A stretch of 20,465 nt of DNA from JAHFUI01 sp041485905 (GTDB lineage: Bacteria > Acidobacteriota > Vicinamibacteria > Vicinamibacterales > CAVVIG01), in the NCBI GenBank assembly GCA_041485905.1, contig JBGPKK010000079.1, forward strand, positions 1 through 20,465. Reading direction: 5' to 3'. Positions within the stretch are counted from its first letter, which is position 1, and each line of letters starts with the position of its first letter. Positions 5,667 through 13,412 of this stretch are shown here, piece after piece. A program made the translations under genes and the position numbers. The notes under the pieces were generated by a model, which saw only the letters and a list, made by a program, of their open reading frames with translations, made no database searches and was not told where the DNA came from.

Positions 5667-7031
5667 TCAGAGCACCCGAATCACGTCCGAACGCGTGATG
5701 ATGAACGTCTTGTCGCTCTTGAAGTCGCGCACCAGCACCGCCGGATTCTGCGGCGTGATCATGGTCGCCAGCACGTCGACCGGCGTCGAGATGTCGACGA
5801 AGGGGAACGCCGGCTGCATGATCGATTCGATCGGCTGAATCTTCACCTCCGGGTTTCGAATCAGCTCTTCGTAGAGGTGCATCTCATTCAGCGACCCGAT
5901 CACGCGGTCGTTGTTCGTGATGGAGATCTGCGAGAAATCGTGCTCGCTCATAATGCGCAGGGCGTCCGCGACCGGCTCGTTGCACTCGACCGACAGCAGC
6001 TCGGTGGACAGCCCGGACGCCACGAGATCGCGCGCCGTCATGCCGGTCTTCTCCAGGAATCCCTTCTCGCGCATCCAGTCGTCGTTGAACATCTTGCCGA
6101 GATAGCGCGATCCGTGGTCGTGAAAGATCACGACGACGCGGTCGTCTTCGGTGAAGTGATCCTTCAGCTGCAGGAGGCCCGCCATGGCCGAGCCTGCCGA
6201 ATTGCCTGCCCAGATGCCTTCTTCCCGCGCGATGCGCCGCGTCATCGCCGCCGCGTCCTTGTCTGTCACTTTCTCGAAGTGATCGATGATCCCGAAGTCC
6301 ACGTTCTTGGGCAGGAAGTCCTCGCCGATACCTTCGGTGATGTACGGATAGATCTCGTGCTTGTCGAAGATGCCCGTCTCCTTGTACTTCTTGAACACCG
6401 ATCCGTACGTGTCGATCCCCCACACCTTGATCTTCGGGTTGCGTTCTTTCAGGTACCGGCCGACGCCGCTGACCGTTCCGCCGGTCCCGACGCCGACCAC
6501 CAGATGCGTCACCGTGCCGTCGGTCTGCTCCCAGATCTCGGGGCCGGTCTCCGCGTAGTGCGCCGCCGTGTTCGACAGGTTGTCGTACTGATTCGCCTTC
6601 CAGGCGCCGGGAATCTCGGCGGCGAGCCGTGACGAGACCGAATAGTAGGACCGCGGATCTTCGGGATCCACGTTGGTCGGACAGACGATCACTTCGGCGC
6701 CGAAGGCTTTCAGCGCGTCGATCTTCTCCTTCGACTGCTTGTCGGTTGTGGTGAAAATGCACCGGTACCCCTTGACGACGGCGACGATCGCCAGGCCCAT
6801 GCCGGTGTTGCCGGAGGTCCCTTCGACGATCGTGCCGCCCGGCGCTAAGAGTCCGGCGCGTTCCGCATCGTCGATCATCTTGACGGCGATGCGGTCCTTG
6901 ATGGAGTTGCCGGGATTGAAGGTTTCCAGCTTGACCAGGACGTCCGCTTTCACGAGGCCGCGCGTAATCCGGTGCACGCGCACCATCGGCGTGCGGCCAA
7001 CGGTGTCGAGGATGGTGTTGCAGATCTTCAT
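5667..7031 (-). CDS. Cystathionine beta-synthase (PLP enzyme with CBS pair)
   Basis: A PLP enzyme of fold type II that condenses serine with homocysteine to cystathionine, the first step of transsulfuration. The product is 454 aa. The catalytic domain is about 1-320: PLP Schiff-base Lys45 in NPGNSIKDRI, the substrate loop GTSGNTG at 71-77, and the phosphate-binding loop VGTGGTVSG at about 181-189. Two CBS motifs follow (about 335-454), one ending SQISITNNDRVIGSLNE and the last reading LVRDFKSDKTFIITRSDV. CBS domains bind adenosyl ligands and regulate the enzyme in eukaryotes. There is no haem-binding N-terminal extension, as in yeast and bacterial forms. The ATG at 7031 is preferred to the adjacent GTG at 7034; no strong ribosome-binding site is visible. 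No cystathionine lyase is adjacent. An O-acetylserine-using cysteine synthase with CBS domains is the alternative. Confidence 0.88.
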   Translation of the reverse strand: MKICNTILDTVGRTPMVRVHRITRGLVKADVLVKLETFNPGNSIKDRIAVKMIDDAERAGLLAPGGTIVEGTSGNTGMGLAIVAVVKGYRCIFTTTDKQSKEKIDALKAFGAEVIVCPTNVDPEDPRSYYSVSSRLAAEIPGAWKANQYDNLSNTAAHYAETGPEIWEQTDGTVTHLVVGVGTGGTVSGVGRYLKERNPKIKVWGIDTYGSVFKKYKETGIFDKHEIYPYITEGIGEDFLPKNVDFGIIDHFEKVTDKDAAAMTRRIAREEGIWAGNSAGSAMAGLLQLKDHFTEDDRVVVIFHDHGSRYLGKMFNDDWMREKGFLEKTGMTARDLVASGLSTELLSVECNEPVADALRIMSEHDFSQISITNNDRVIGSLNEMHLYEELIRNPEVKIQPIESIMQPAFPFVDISTPVDVLATMITPQNPAVLVRDFKSDKTFIITRSDVIRVL

Positions 7032-7112
7032 CACCGGGTCAGTGTAATGCCGCCGTGGAAACTTTGGCCAAGCGGCGGGCCTGGGCTTACACTGTTAGGC
7101 GGAGCCGGACCG

Positions 7113-8252
7113 ATGATGCTGCTACGACGCCGTCATGCGCTGATCGCCGTGTGCGCCACGGTGGTCGCGCTCGGACTGTGGTTCAGTCCGCGAGCCCACG
7201 TCGCGGCGCAGTCGCTGCCGCCCACCGTCAGCGACAAGGACTTCTGGGGCATGGTCGTCGGCTTCTCGGAGCCGGGCGGCTTCTTCCGCTCCGACAACCT
7301 GATCTCCAACGAGACGGCGTTTCAACACGTCATCCCCACGCTCCAGAAGATCCCGCACCCGGGCGCGTATCTTGGCGTCGGCCCCGATCAGAACTTCACC
7401 TACATTACGGCGCTCAAGCCCGGCATGGCGTTCATCGTCGACATCCGGCGGCAGAACATGCTGCTGCACCTGATGTACAAGGCGCTGGTGGAACTGTCGG
7501 CCGACCGCGCCGATTTCATGTGCCGATTGTTTGCGCGGCCGCGTCCAGCCGGCATCAGCACCCAATCGACCGCGCAGGCGCTGTTCGACGCGTTCGAAAC
7601 AGTGCCGGCGACTGAGGAGCTCGCCCAGACCAACCTGCGCGCGATCTTCGACCATCTGGAGCGCACGCACGGCTTTCCCTTGAGCGAAGAGGACGAGAAC
7701 GCCATCAAATACGTGTATCGATCGTTCTATCTGGGCGGACCGGAGATCCGCTATTCGTTCCCGCGCAGCGATTTCTCGGGCGGCCAGTGGTTCCCGACCT
7801 ACGCGGAGCTGATGGTGCAGACCGATCTGCAGGGCCACAACCACAGCTATATCGCCTCAGACGCCGCCTTCAAGCTGCTGCAGAATTACGAATCGCACAA
7901 TCTGATCGTCCCGCTGGTCGGCGACTTCGCGGGCGACAAAGCCCTGAAGGCGGTCGGCCAGTACTTGAAACAACACGACGCGACGGTGACGGCCTTCTAT
8001 ACGTCCAACGTCGAGCAGTATCTGTTTCAGGGCGACGCCTGGAAGAAGTTCTTCCAGAACGTCTCGACGCTGCCCATCGACGAGCACAGCACCTTCATCC
8101 GCTCGTACTTCAACCGGATGGGCTACCGTTTCCAAACCTCCGGCCCAGGCTTGACCTCGTCCACGCTGCTCGAACCCATTCGCGGCTTGCTGGCCTCGTT
8201 TTCGAGCGGTGAGATTCGGTCGTACTACGACGTGGTATCCCGATCGAAGTAG
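7113..8252 (+). CDS. Exported protein of unknown function with a methyltransferase-like motif
   Basis: A 379-aa protein. Residues 1-33 are a signal peptide (Arg-rich start, LIAVCATVVALGLWF, VAAQS). The mature part opens SDKDFWGMVVGFSEPGGFFRSDNLISNE. A stretch like the nucleotide-binding start of a Rossmann methyltransferase follows: PGAYLGVGPDQNFTYI (84-99), then GMAFIVDIRRQNMLLHLMYK (104-123), with a glycine turn and an acidic residue after the next strand. A later segment VPLVGDFAGDKALKAV would fit another strand-loop. I recognise the pattern from widespread hypothetical proteins, possibly the LIC_10091-type family, but know no function. The start is the first ATG at 7113; the frame is open upstream but that region overlaps the divergent CBS gene. 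It converges on the DinB-like gene with a 10-bp gap. Confidence 0.75.
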   Translation: MMLLRRRHALIAVCATVVALGLWFSPRAHVAAQSLPPTVSDKDFWGMVVGFSEPGGFFRSDNLISNETAFQHVIPTLQKIPHPGAYLGVGPDQNFTYITALKPGMAFIVDIRRQNMLLHLMYKALVELSADRADFMCRLFARPRPAGISTQSTAQALFDAFETVPATEELAQTNLRAIFDHLERTHGFPLSEEDENAIKYVYRSFYLGGPEIRYSFPRSDFSGGQWFPTYAELMVQTDLQGHNHSYIASDAAFKLLQNYESHNLIVPLVGDFAGDKALKAVGQYLKQHDATVTAFYTSNVEQYLFQGDAWKKFFQNVSTLPIDEHSTFIRSYFNRMGYRFQTSGPGLTSSTLLEPIRGLLASFSSGEIRSYYDVVSRSK

Positions 8253-8262
8253 TCCCCAGCCT

Positions 8263-8763
8263 CTAGCCTCCCGCCAGCGGCCCGAGCGGAATGGCACCGC
8301 TCGTGGTGACATCCCCCGTCATGGCGCGGCGCAGATACCCGGCCTGTCCGAGGTGAAACGCCGCGTGCGCGCACAGGTGCAGCAGGAAGACGCGCGTGCC
8401 GAACGTCACGCCCAGCACGGGCTCCGGAAAGTCGCCCTCAAGAACGTCCTCGGACAGCCGCGGCAACACGTCGCACACGACTGTCAGCGCGCGATCGAGC
8501 TGGGCGGTCACCTCGCCACGCGATCCCGATCGCCGGCCGAATTCGCGCTCACGATCTCGAACATAGCCGGTTCCGCCAAGGACCGATCCCACCAGATACT
8601 GCAGCCCTCCGGCGACGTGGATCGCCAGGTTCGCCGCGGAGTTCGTCACGCCAGGCAGTGTTCGCCAGATCGTCTCGTCGTCGGGAAAGAGCGCGATCTC
8701 GCGTTTGAAGCCTTCGAGCTCTCGGGTGAGCAGAGTGGCCAGGTCACGGCCGAGATGGGTCAT
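8263..8763 (-). CDS. DinB-like (four-helix bundle) metal-binding protein
   Basis: A 166-aa protein of the DinB/YfiT superfamily, whose members bind a metal with three histidines and include thiol-dependent transferases. Putative ligands are His49 in NLAIHVAGGLQYL, and His133 and His137 in LCAHAAFHLGQAGYLRR, the usual spacing of the family signature H-x3-H-x-GQ. The antisense frame is open as far as 9348, but the ATG at 8763 follows AGAGGT and begins the first helix; everything before it lies opposite the Uma2 gene. It diverges from the Uma2 gene with a 162-bp gap. The substrate is unknown; bacillithiol- or glutathione-linked detoxification is possible but unsupported here. Confidence 0.85.
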   Translation of the reverse strand: MTHLGRDLATLLTRELEGFKREIALFPDDETIWRTLPGVTNSAANLAIHVAGGLQYLVGSVLGGTGYVRDREREFGRRSGSRGEVTAQLDRALTVVCDVLPRLSEDVLEGDFPEPVLGVTFGTRVFLLHLCAHAAFHLGQAGYLRRAMTGDVTTSGAIPLGPLAGG

Positions 8764-8925
8764 AACGGCAAGAGTACCTCTGTTCCGCGATCGATTCGGC
8801 CGCACGGACGGCGCCGCCGATCTCTGGTCGCGTTCTTGCTCGCGTCTGCTCGACGGACCCCCAGTGATCAGTTCTTGCCAGAAAATGAACGGATCCTGCG
8901 TGAAGACGATGATAGGATTTGCAAC

Positions 8926-9474
8926 ATGGCGATCCAGCGCGTGGCCACCATCGAGGATCTGTATCACGTCGACGCGAAGAAGGCTGAGATCGTCAACGGC
9001 GAGATCGTCGTGATACCGCCCGCGGGAGCCTTGCATGGCTACGCAGCGGGAAGAATCGTTGTCCGATTGGCCGAGTACGCCGACCGGACCCACAGCGGGT
9101 ATGCGATGCCGGACGGCGTGGCGTTCGTGGTCAACCTTCCAGGGCGGCGGTCGTTCTGTCCGGATGCGGCGTTCACGCGAGGTCCGCTCACGGACAAGTT
9201 CGTTGACGGCGCGCCGGTGTTTGCCGCAGAGGTCCGAAGCGCCGGCGACTACGGACCGGCGGCCGAGCGCGCGATGGCGGCCAAACGCACGGATTACTTC
9301 GCCGCCGGCACGCTCGTCGTCTGGGACGTCGACGTGCTGAAAGACCACATCGTCTGCGTGTATCGCGCGAGCGATCCTACGATCCTCCGGATCTATCGCC
9401 GTGGCGAACAGGCGGAAGCAGAACCCGCGCTGCCCGGCTGGTCGATGCCCGTCGACGACTTGTTTCCCCGGTAG
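8926..9474 (+). CDS. Uma2 family (DUF820) PD-(D/E)XK nuclease-like protein
   Basis: A 182-aa protein of the Uma2 family, widely expanded in cyanobacteria and other soil and aquatic bacteria and predicted to carry a restriction-endonuclease fold. Family features: EIVNGEIVVIPPAGALHGYAA near 21-41, catalytic Asp80 in CPDAAF, Glu102 in AAEVRSAGDYG, and Lys120 before DYFAAGTLVVWDVD. The usual VEVLSPSD core is altered to AEVRSAGD, but the acidic residues are kept. The ATG at 8926 is chosen as the usual family start with AGGAT upstream; the frame is open to 8209 only because it runs opposite the DinB-like gene. No partner gene is visible. Cellular role is unknown. Confidence 0.88.
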   Translation: MAIQRVATIEDLYHVDAKKAEIVNGEIVVIPPAGALHGYAAGRIVVRLAEYADRTHSGYAMPDGVAFVVNLPGRRSFCPDAAFTRGPLTDKFVDGAPVFAAEVRSAGDYGPAAERAMAAKRTDYFAAGTLVVWDVDVLKDHIVCVYRASDPTILRIYRRGEQAEAEPALPGWSMPVDDLFPR

Positions 9475-9480
9475 CTCGGC

Positions 9481-9521
9481 GCCTTCTGCCTTTCACTTTT
9501 GCCTTTTGCCTTTTGCCTTTT
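9481..9521. repeat. gcctttt heptad array after the Uma2 gene
   Basis: gcc recurs at 9481, 9488, 9501, 9508 and 9515 with T-rich spacers, giving a 7-bp period (one step of 13). The array starts 6 bp after the Uma2 stop and ends at the TAA of the decayed minus-strand fragment at 9521. The T-rich strand could help end transcription from the Uma2 side. Confidence 0.7.
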
Positions 9522-9682
9522 TACTTTGAAGGCACGCGCTGCTTCAATTCTTCGGTCCAGTTGAGGACGACCGTGATGGTGGGCGAGGCAGCCGTCTGAT
9601 CGCCGGGCGACGCTGCGTCCTTGATCATCAGGAACCGTTGGCCGTCGCGCGAGACGTCGTGACATGCCCTGCCCGTGGCGCT
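9521..9682 (-). pseudogene. C-terminal remnant of a PD40/WD40-like protein
   Basis: On the minus strand, one frame reads TGRACHDVSRDGQRFL, then MIKDAASPGDQTAASP, then TITVVLNWTEELKQRVP and a TAA stop at 9523-9521. This resembles the characteristic end of PD40 beta-propeller proteins, often fused to Hanks-type Ser/Thr kinases, in Acidobacteriota (..YDVSPDGQRFL..ITVVLNW..EL). Only about the last 50 residues are recognisable. Upstream of about 9682 the homology stops, and the metE-like gene's 5' region begins. There is no start codon or ribosome-binding site, so it is a relic left by deletion rather than a gene. The family link is from memory of the motif. Confidence 0.55.
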
Positions 9683-9735
9683 CGGATCCGTATGGTAGGA
9701 TGATCGCTTCTCTCAACGACCGAGGAGACAAGAAC

Positions 9736-10917
9736 ATGTTGAAGGCGACCGCGGGCAGGATGCTGCCGACCACCATTACCGGCTCGCTGCCCCGTCCCAG
9801 CTGGTATACCGAAAATCTCGGGATCAAGTCGTTTCTCGATGCGATGGTCATCAGCCGGTTCCGCGAACAGTACGTCGACGCGCTGTCGATTTATTTGCGC
9901 GAGCAGGAAGTCGCCGGCCTCGACATCGTGACCGACGGCGACTGCCGATTCGATCAGGACGTCGGCGGCCAGAGCTGGACGAGCTATCCGCCGCACCACA
10001 TGGCGGGCTTCGATCCAACGCACCCCAAGCTCGCGCGGGTCGGCGCCGGCGGCATCGGCTTTCCGCGCGGCCACATCCTCCACGACTACCTCGAAGCGCG
10101 CGTCATGCCGACAATCGTCGGCCCGATCGGTCGCGGCGAGATGCAGTATGCCGAGATCTGGAAGGCCGCGCAGCGGATGACGACCAAGCCGGTCAAGTTC
10201 GGCACGGTCACACCCGAGCTCGTCGCCTTTGCGGTTCAGGACGAGCATTACAAGAGTCTGCCCGACCGGATCATGGCAATGAGCGACGCCTTCAACGAGG
10301 AACTGCACGACCTGGCGGACGCGGGATGCCCGATCATCCAGATGGAAGAGCCCCAGATTCACCTCCTCGCCGCGCGCGGCTACGTCGACAAAGTGATCAA
10401 TCCCGAGTTCATGTTGAAGGTGTTCAACAACACAGTAAAGGGGCTGCGCGCCAAGACCGAAGTCTGGTGCCACACGTGCTGGGGCAACCCGTCGCAGCAG
10501 CGGATGTTCGCGAAGGTCCAGACGTACAAGCCGGCGCTGGACCTTCTGAATCAGGTCGACGCCGACGTGATTACGTTCGAGATGAAGAGCTCCGGCGCAA
10601 TCGATCTGGAAGACGTCGGCAAGCGCATCACCGAGAAGAAGGTGGCGATCGGGGCGATCGATCATCACACGCTGCAGGTGGAATCGCCGGAGGAAGTCGC
10701 CGACCTGGTGCGGCTGGCGCTGAAGCACATTCCAGCGGAGCGGCTCGTGCTGTCCTCGGATTGCGGCATGGGGCGCGAGGGCATGAGCCGCCGCCACGCG
10801 TTCTACAAGATGGTGTCGCTCGTGCTGGGCACCAACATCGTGCGCAAGGAGCTCGGGCTTCCCGTGGCGGAGTGCCTCGCCGCCGATCCCAAGTTCTCGC
10901 TGATTCGGATGCAGTGA
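9736..10917 (+). CDS. Single-domain MetE-type zinc-dependent methyltransferase
   Basis: A 393-aa protein equivalent to the catalytic C-terminal half of cobalamin-independent methionine synthase, a TIM barrel that activates a thiol on zinc. The four zinc ligands can be placed as His246 and Cys248 (VWCHTCWGN), Glu282 (ITFEMKSSG) and Cys343 (SSDCGMG). The 61-residue distance between Glu and the last Cys equals that of E. coli MetE. The N-terminus has the family TTITGSLPRP motif and VTDGDCRF. The MetE folate-binding half is absent, as in archaeal core-MetE and in alkyl-transfer enzymes of this family, so the methyl donor and acceptor are uncertain. The ATG at 9736 follows GAGGAG; upstream codons overlap the decayed fragment. 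It is first in an operon with a MocA-type oxidoreductase (9-bp gap) and an EboE-like protein. True methionine synthase activity is possible but the context argues for a special substrate. Confidence 0.85.
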   Translation: MLKATAGRMLPTTITGSLPRPSWYTENLGIKSFLDAMVISRFREQYVDALSIYLREQEVAGLDIVTDGDCRFDQDVGGQSWTSYPPHHMAGFDPTHPKLARVGAGGIGFPRGHILHDYLEARVMPTIVGPIGRGEMQYAEIWKAAQRMTTKPVKFGTVTPELVAFAVQDEHYKSLPDRIMAMSDAFNEELHDLADAGCPIIQMEEPQIHLLAARGYVDKVINPEFMLKVFNNTVKGLRAKTEVWCHTCWGNPSQQRMFAKVQTYKPALDLLNQVDADVITFEMKSSGAIDLEDVGKRITEKKVAIGAIDHHTLQVESPEEVADLVRLALKHIPAERLVLSSDCGMGREGMSRRHAFYKMVSLVLGTNIVRKELGLPVAECLAADPKFSLIRMQ

Positions 10918-10926
10918 GGGCGGGAC

Positions 10927-11952
10927 ATGATTCGAGCTGCGATTGTAGGCTTGGGCTGGTGGGGAAAAACCCTCGTCGAAGCCGTTCAAGAGGACAGCAA
11001 GGACATCCACTTTGTCGCCGGCACGACACGCACGATGACGCCCGAAGTCCAGGCGTTCGCGGACACGCAGAAGCTGCGGCTGGCCGCCAACTACGACGCG
11101 CTGCTCGCGGATCCAACCGTTGACGGGGTCGTGCTGGCCACGCCCCATTCACTGCATGCGGGCCAGGTCGCGGCCGCGGCCGCGGCGCGCAAGCACGTCT
11201 TCTGCGAGAAGCCGTTCGCGCTGACGAAGGCCGACGCCGAAAGGGCGGTGGACGCCACGCGCCGTGCCGGCGTCACGCTCGGCCTCGGCTACAACCGTCG
11301 CTTCCATCCGGAGATGACGAAGCTGCGCGACCGCATGCGTTCGGGCGATCTCGGCACGATCCTGCACGTCGAAGCGACGATGACGTTTCCCAACGCGCTG
11401 ATGCTCAAGGACACCCAATGGCGCGCGCACCGGGAGGAGACGCCGTGCGGCGGGCTGACGCCGATGGGCGTCCATGCCATCGACGGCATGATCGATCTCT
11501 GCGGCGCCATCGACCATGTGTACTGTCAAAGCTTCCGCCGCGTGGTGGAGGTCGATGCCGACGACACGACGTCGATCCTGCTTCGCATGAAGGACGGCAT
11601 GTCCGGCTATCTCGGCACGATGACAGCCACAGGACCGGGATTCAGCTTCCAGGTGTTCGGGTGGAAAGGCTGGGTCCGTCTCGAAGGGATGACGCACGTG
11701 GCGGGGGCCTCGTCAGAAGAACGGCGCACGCGCCTGTTCGGCGCCTGCAAGTTCCAACCGACGAAAGGCCCGGCGGAAGTCTGGCAGGCCGCATCGCTCG
11801 ACGTCACGCGCGCCGCGCTCGTGGCGTTCGCGAAGGCGGCAAGCGGCGGTCCCCCGTTTCCGATTCCGCTGGACGAAATGGTCCACGGCGTTGCGGTGAC
11901 GGAGGCGATTGTACGATCCGCCGCGACGGGGAAAGCAGAACAAGTGAACTAG
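10927..11952 (+). CDS. Gfo/Idh/MocA family oxidoreductase
   Basis: A cytosolic NAD(P)-dependent dehydrogenase of 341 aa. The Rossmann domain begins at once: GLGWWG (8-13) is the GxGxxG loop. HVFCEKPFAL holds the family EKP motif at 94-96 with catalytic Lys95. The second domain carries CGGLTPMGVHAID with His183. The aspartate usually four residues before this histidine (D-x3-H, as in inositol dehydrogenase) is Pro179 here, so the proton relay may differ from sugar or inositol dehydrogenases. The ATG at 10927 lies 9 bp after the methyltransferase stop, with GGGCGGG upstream, so the genes are co-transcribed. Substrate is unknown; the family oxidises hydroxyls of sugars, inositols and related compounds. 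Confidence 0.9.
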   Translation: MIRAAIVGLGWWGKTLVEAVQEDSKDIHFVAGTTRTMTPEVQAFADTQKLRLAANYDALLADPTVDGVVLATPHSLHAGQVAAAAAARKHVFCEKPFALTKADAERAVDATRRAGVTLGLGYNRRFHPEMTKLRDRMRSGDLGTILHVEATMTFPNALMLKDTQWRAHREETPCGGLTPMGVHAIDGMIDLCGAIDHVYCQSFRRVVEVDADDTTSILLRMKDGMSGYLGTMTATGPGFSFQVFGWKGWVRLEGMTHVAGASSEERRTRLFGACKFQPTKGPAEVWQAASLDVTRAALVAFAKAASGGPPFPIPLDEMVHGVAVTEAIVRSAATGKAEQVN

Positions 11953-12003
11953 AAGTCAGGTAGGTCCCGCCCCACCCGGCCTACCCGACCTGAGGAGCCC
12001 TGA

Positions 12004-13200
12004 ATGGATCTCGGCAACGGTCTCGGTCACCTCACGTATTCGACACTCGTGCATCCCGCCGATACGTGGGATCAGCTGTGGACGAGTCTGAATACGTACT
12101 TGCCGAAGGTGAAGGCGCGCGTCTCGCCCAACGCGCCGTTCGGCGTCTGTATCCGGCTGTCCGCTTCGTCTGCGGAGCTCCTCGCGTCGAACCGCGCCGA
12201 GCGCGACAAGCTCAAGCGGTTTCTCTCCGAGCACGACATGTACGTGTACACCGTGAACGCCTTTCCCTACGGGGCGTTCAAAGACAGGGTGGTGAAGGAG
12301 CAGGTGTACGAACCCGACTGGCGGACCGAAGAACGGACCGCGTACACGATCAACGTGGCCGACATTCTTTCGGATATCGCCCGCGAAGACATTTCGCCGT
12401 CCATTCAGACCGCGCCGCTCGGATTCAAACCCAATGTCACCGGGCCCGACGTCGTCGCCAGCTATACCGAGCACGTGCTGCGGGTCGCCGCGCACCTCGT
12501 GCAGATCGAAGCCCGGACCGGCCGGACCGTGACGCTCGCCATCGAACCTGAACCCCACTGCTTCCTGGAAACGACGGACGAAACGATCGCCTATTTCGGG
12601 TCATATTTGTATACGGGCGCCGCGGCCACGACGCTCGCGAAGGTGGCGGGGATTCCGATCTCGGAGGCGCACGTCGCGCTGCGGCGGCATCTCGGGATCG
12701 TGTTCGACATCGGACATCAGGCGGTCGGCTTCGAGCACATCCCGACGTCGCTCCAGAAGCTCGTCGACGCCGGCATTCCGATCTTCAAGCTGCAGGAAGT
12801 TGCGGCGATGCACATCCCGCAGGTCACGCAGGAATCGGTCGATGCGCTCGCACAGTATGCCAAGACGGTCTATCTCACCCAGACCGTCGAGAAAAAGGAC
12901 GGCCGGATCACCAAGTTCCTGAACGTGGAAGATGCGTTCGCCGCCTGGAAAGCGGATCCGGGGCCTCGCGAATGGCGCATTCATTTCCACGTCCCGGTGT
13001 TCCTCGAGGACCTCGGTCCGTTCCGCACGACGCGGTTTGCCCTCGAGGAGGCGCTGACATTCCACCGCGCGACGCCGCTCTCCCGTCAACTCGAGATCGA
13101 AACCTACACCTGGGACGTGCTGCCCGAACACCTCAAGACCGGCGATATCGTCGACTACGTCTGCCGCGAGATCGAGTGGGTCAGGGGACAGCTCCGGTAA
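12004..13200 (+). CDS. eboE: EboE-like TIM-barrel protein
   Basis: A 398-aa protein that matches, by recall, the 'metabolite traffic protein EboE' family of xylose-isomerase-like TIM barrels. The opening GNGLGHLTYSTLVHPADTWD, then VKARVSPNAPFGVCIRLSA and YVYTVNAFPYGAFKDR near 80-95, are characteristic. Possible metal or substrate residues: Glu181/Glu183/His185 in IEPEPHC, Asp235 and His238 in FDIGHQ, and His327/His329 in IHFHVPVF. In the ebo cluster (eboA-F), EboE acts with a UbiA-type prenyltransferase, a sugar-phosphate cyclase, a TatD-like hydrolase and a phosphatase in moving a precursor to the periplasm; none of these is next to it here. The ATG at 12004 follows GAGGAG by a few bases; the gene lies 51 bp after the oxidoreductase and ends the operon. 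The 51-bp gap holds an imperfect inverted repeat (tcaggtaggt near 11955 and ctacccgacctga near 11982). Confidence 0.75.
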   Translation: MDLGNGLGHLTYSTLVHPADTWDQLWTSLNTYLPKVKARVSPNAPFGVCIRLSASSAELLASNRAERDKLKRFLSEHDMYVYTVNAFPYGAFKDRVVKEQVYEPDWRTEERTAYTINVADILSDIAREDISPSIQTAPLGFKPNVTGPDVVASYTEHVLRVAAHLVQIEARTGRTVTLAIEPEPHCFLETTDETIAYFGSYLYTGAAATTLAKVAGIPISEAHVALRRHLGIVFDIGHQAVGFEHIPTSLQKLVDAGIPIFKLQEVAAMHIPQVTQESVDALAQYAKTVYLTQTVEKKDGRITKFLNVEDAFAAWKADPGPREWRIHFHVPVFLEDLGPFRTTRFALEEALTFHRATPLSRQLEIETYTWDVLPEHLKTGDIVDYVCREIEWVRGQLR

Positions 13201-13229
13201 ATTGAGGGGAGAGACCCTCGAGTCCGCAG

Positions 13230-13382
13230 ATGGGTCGATTCCTGAAATCCACCGACGTCGTCGATTGGGAACATCCTGCCGTCCTCGCTCGCGCCGGCGC
13301 GCGTCCGGCTCGACGTGACGGCCGGAGACCGACGCCGGTATCGGACCACGCTTTCGAGACCAAGCTTCCTGTCGTAGCATAA
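13230..13382 (+). pseudogene. Possible N-terminal remnant of a transglutaminase-like protein
   Basis: A 50-codon frame starts at ATG 13230 with MGRFLKSTDVVDWEHPAVLA and ends at TAA 13380-13382, 30 bp before the prolyl oligopeptidase gene. Its first 22 residues resemble the start of transglutaminase-like domain proteins (..FLxxTxxIDWxHPxVxALA..). After about residue 23 the sequence turns Arg/Pro-rich and loses any likeness. The family is normally over 200 aa. No ribosome-binding site is at the proper distance. I read it as a truncated relic; a chance resemblance or a genuine short ORF is possible. Confidence 0.35.
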
Positions 13383-13412
13383 GATCGACAATCCTTTCAG
13401 CAGGTCGTCTCT

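Noticed and set aside
9628..11148. A 506-codon open frame on the minus strand
   Set aside because: It lies opposite the MetE-type gene with no recognisable motif; it is the usual antisense shadow.
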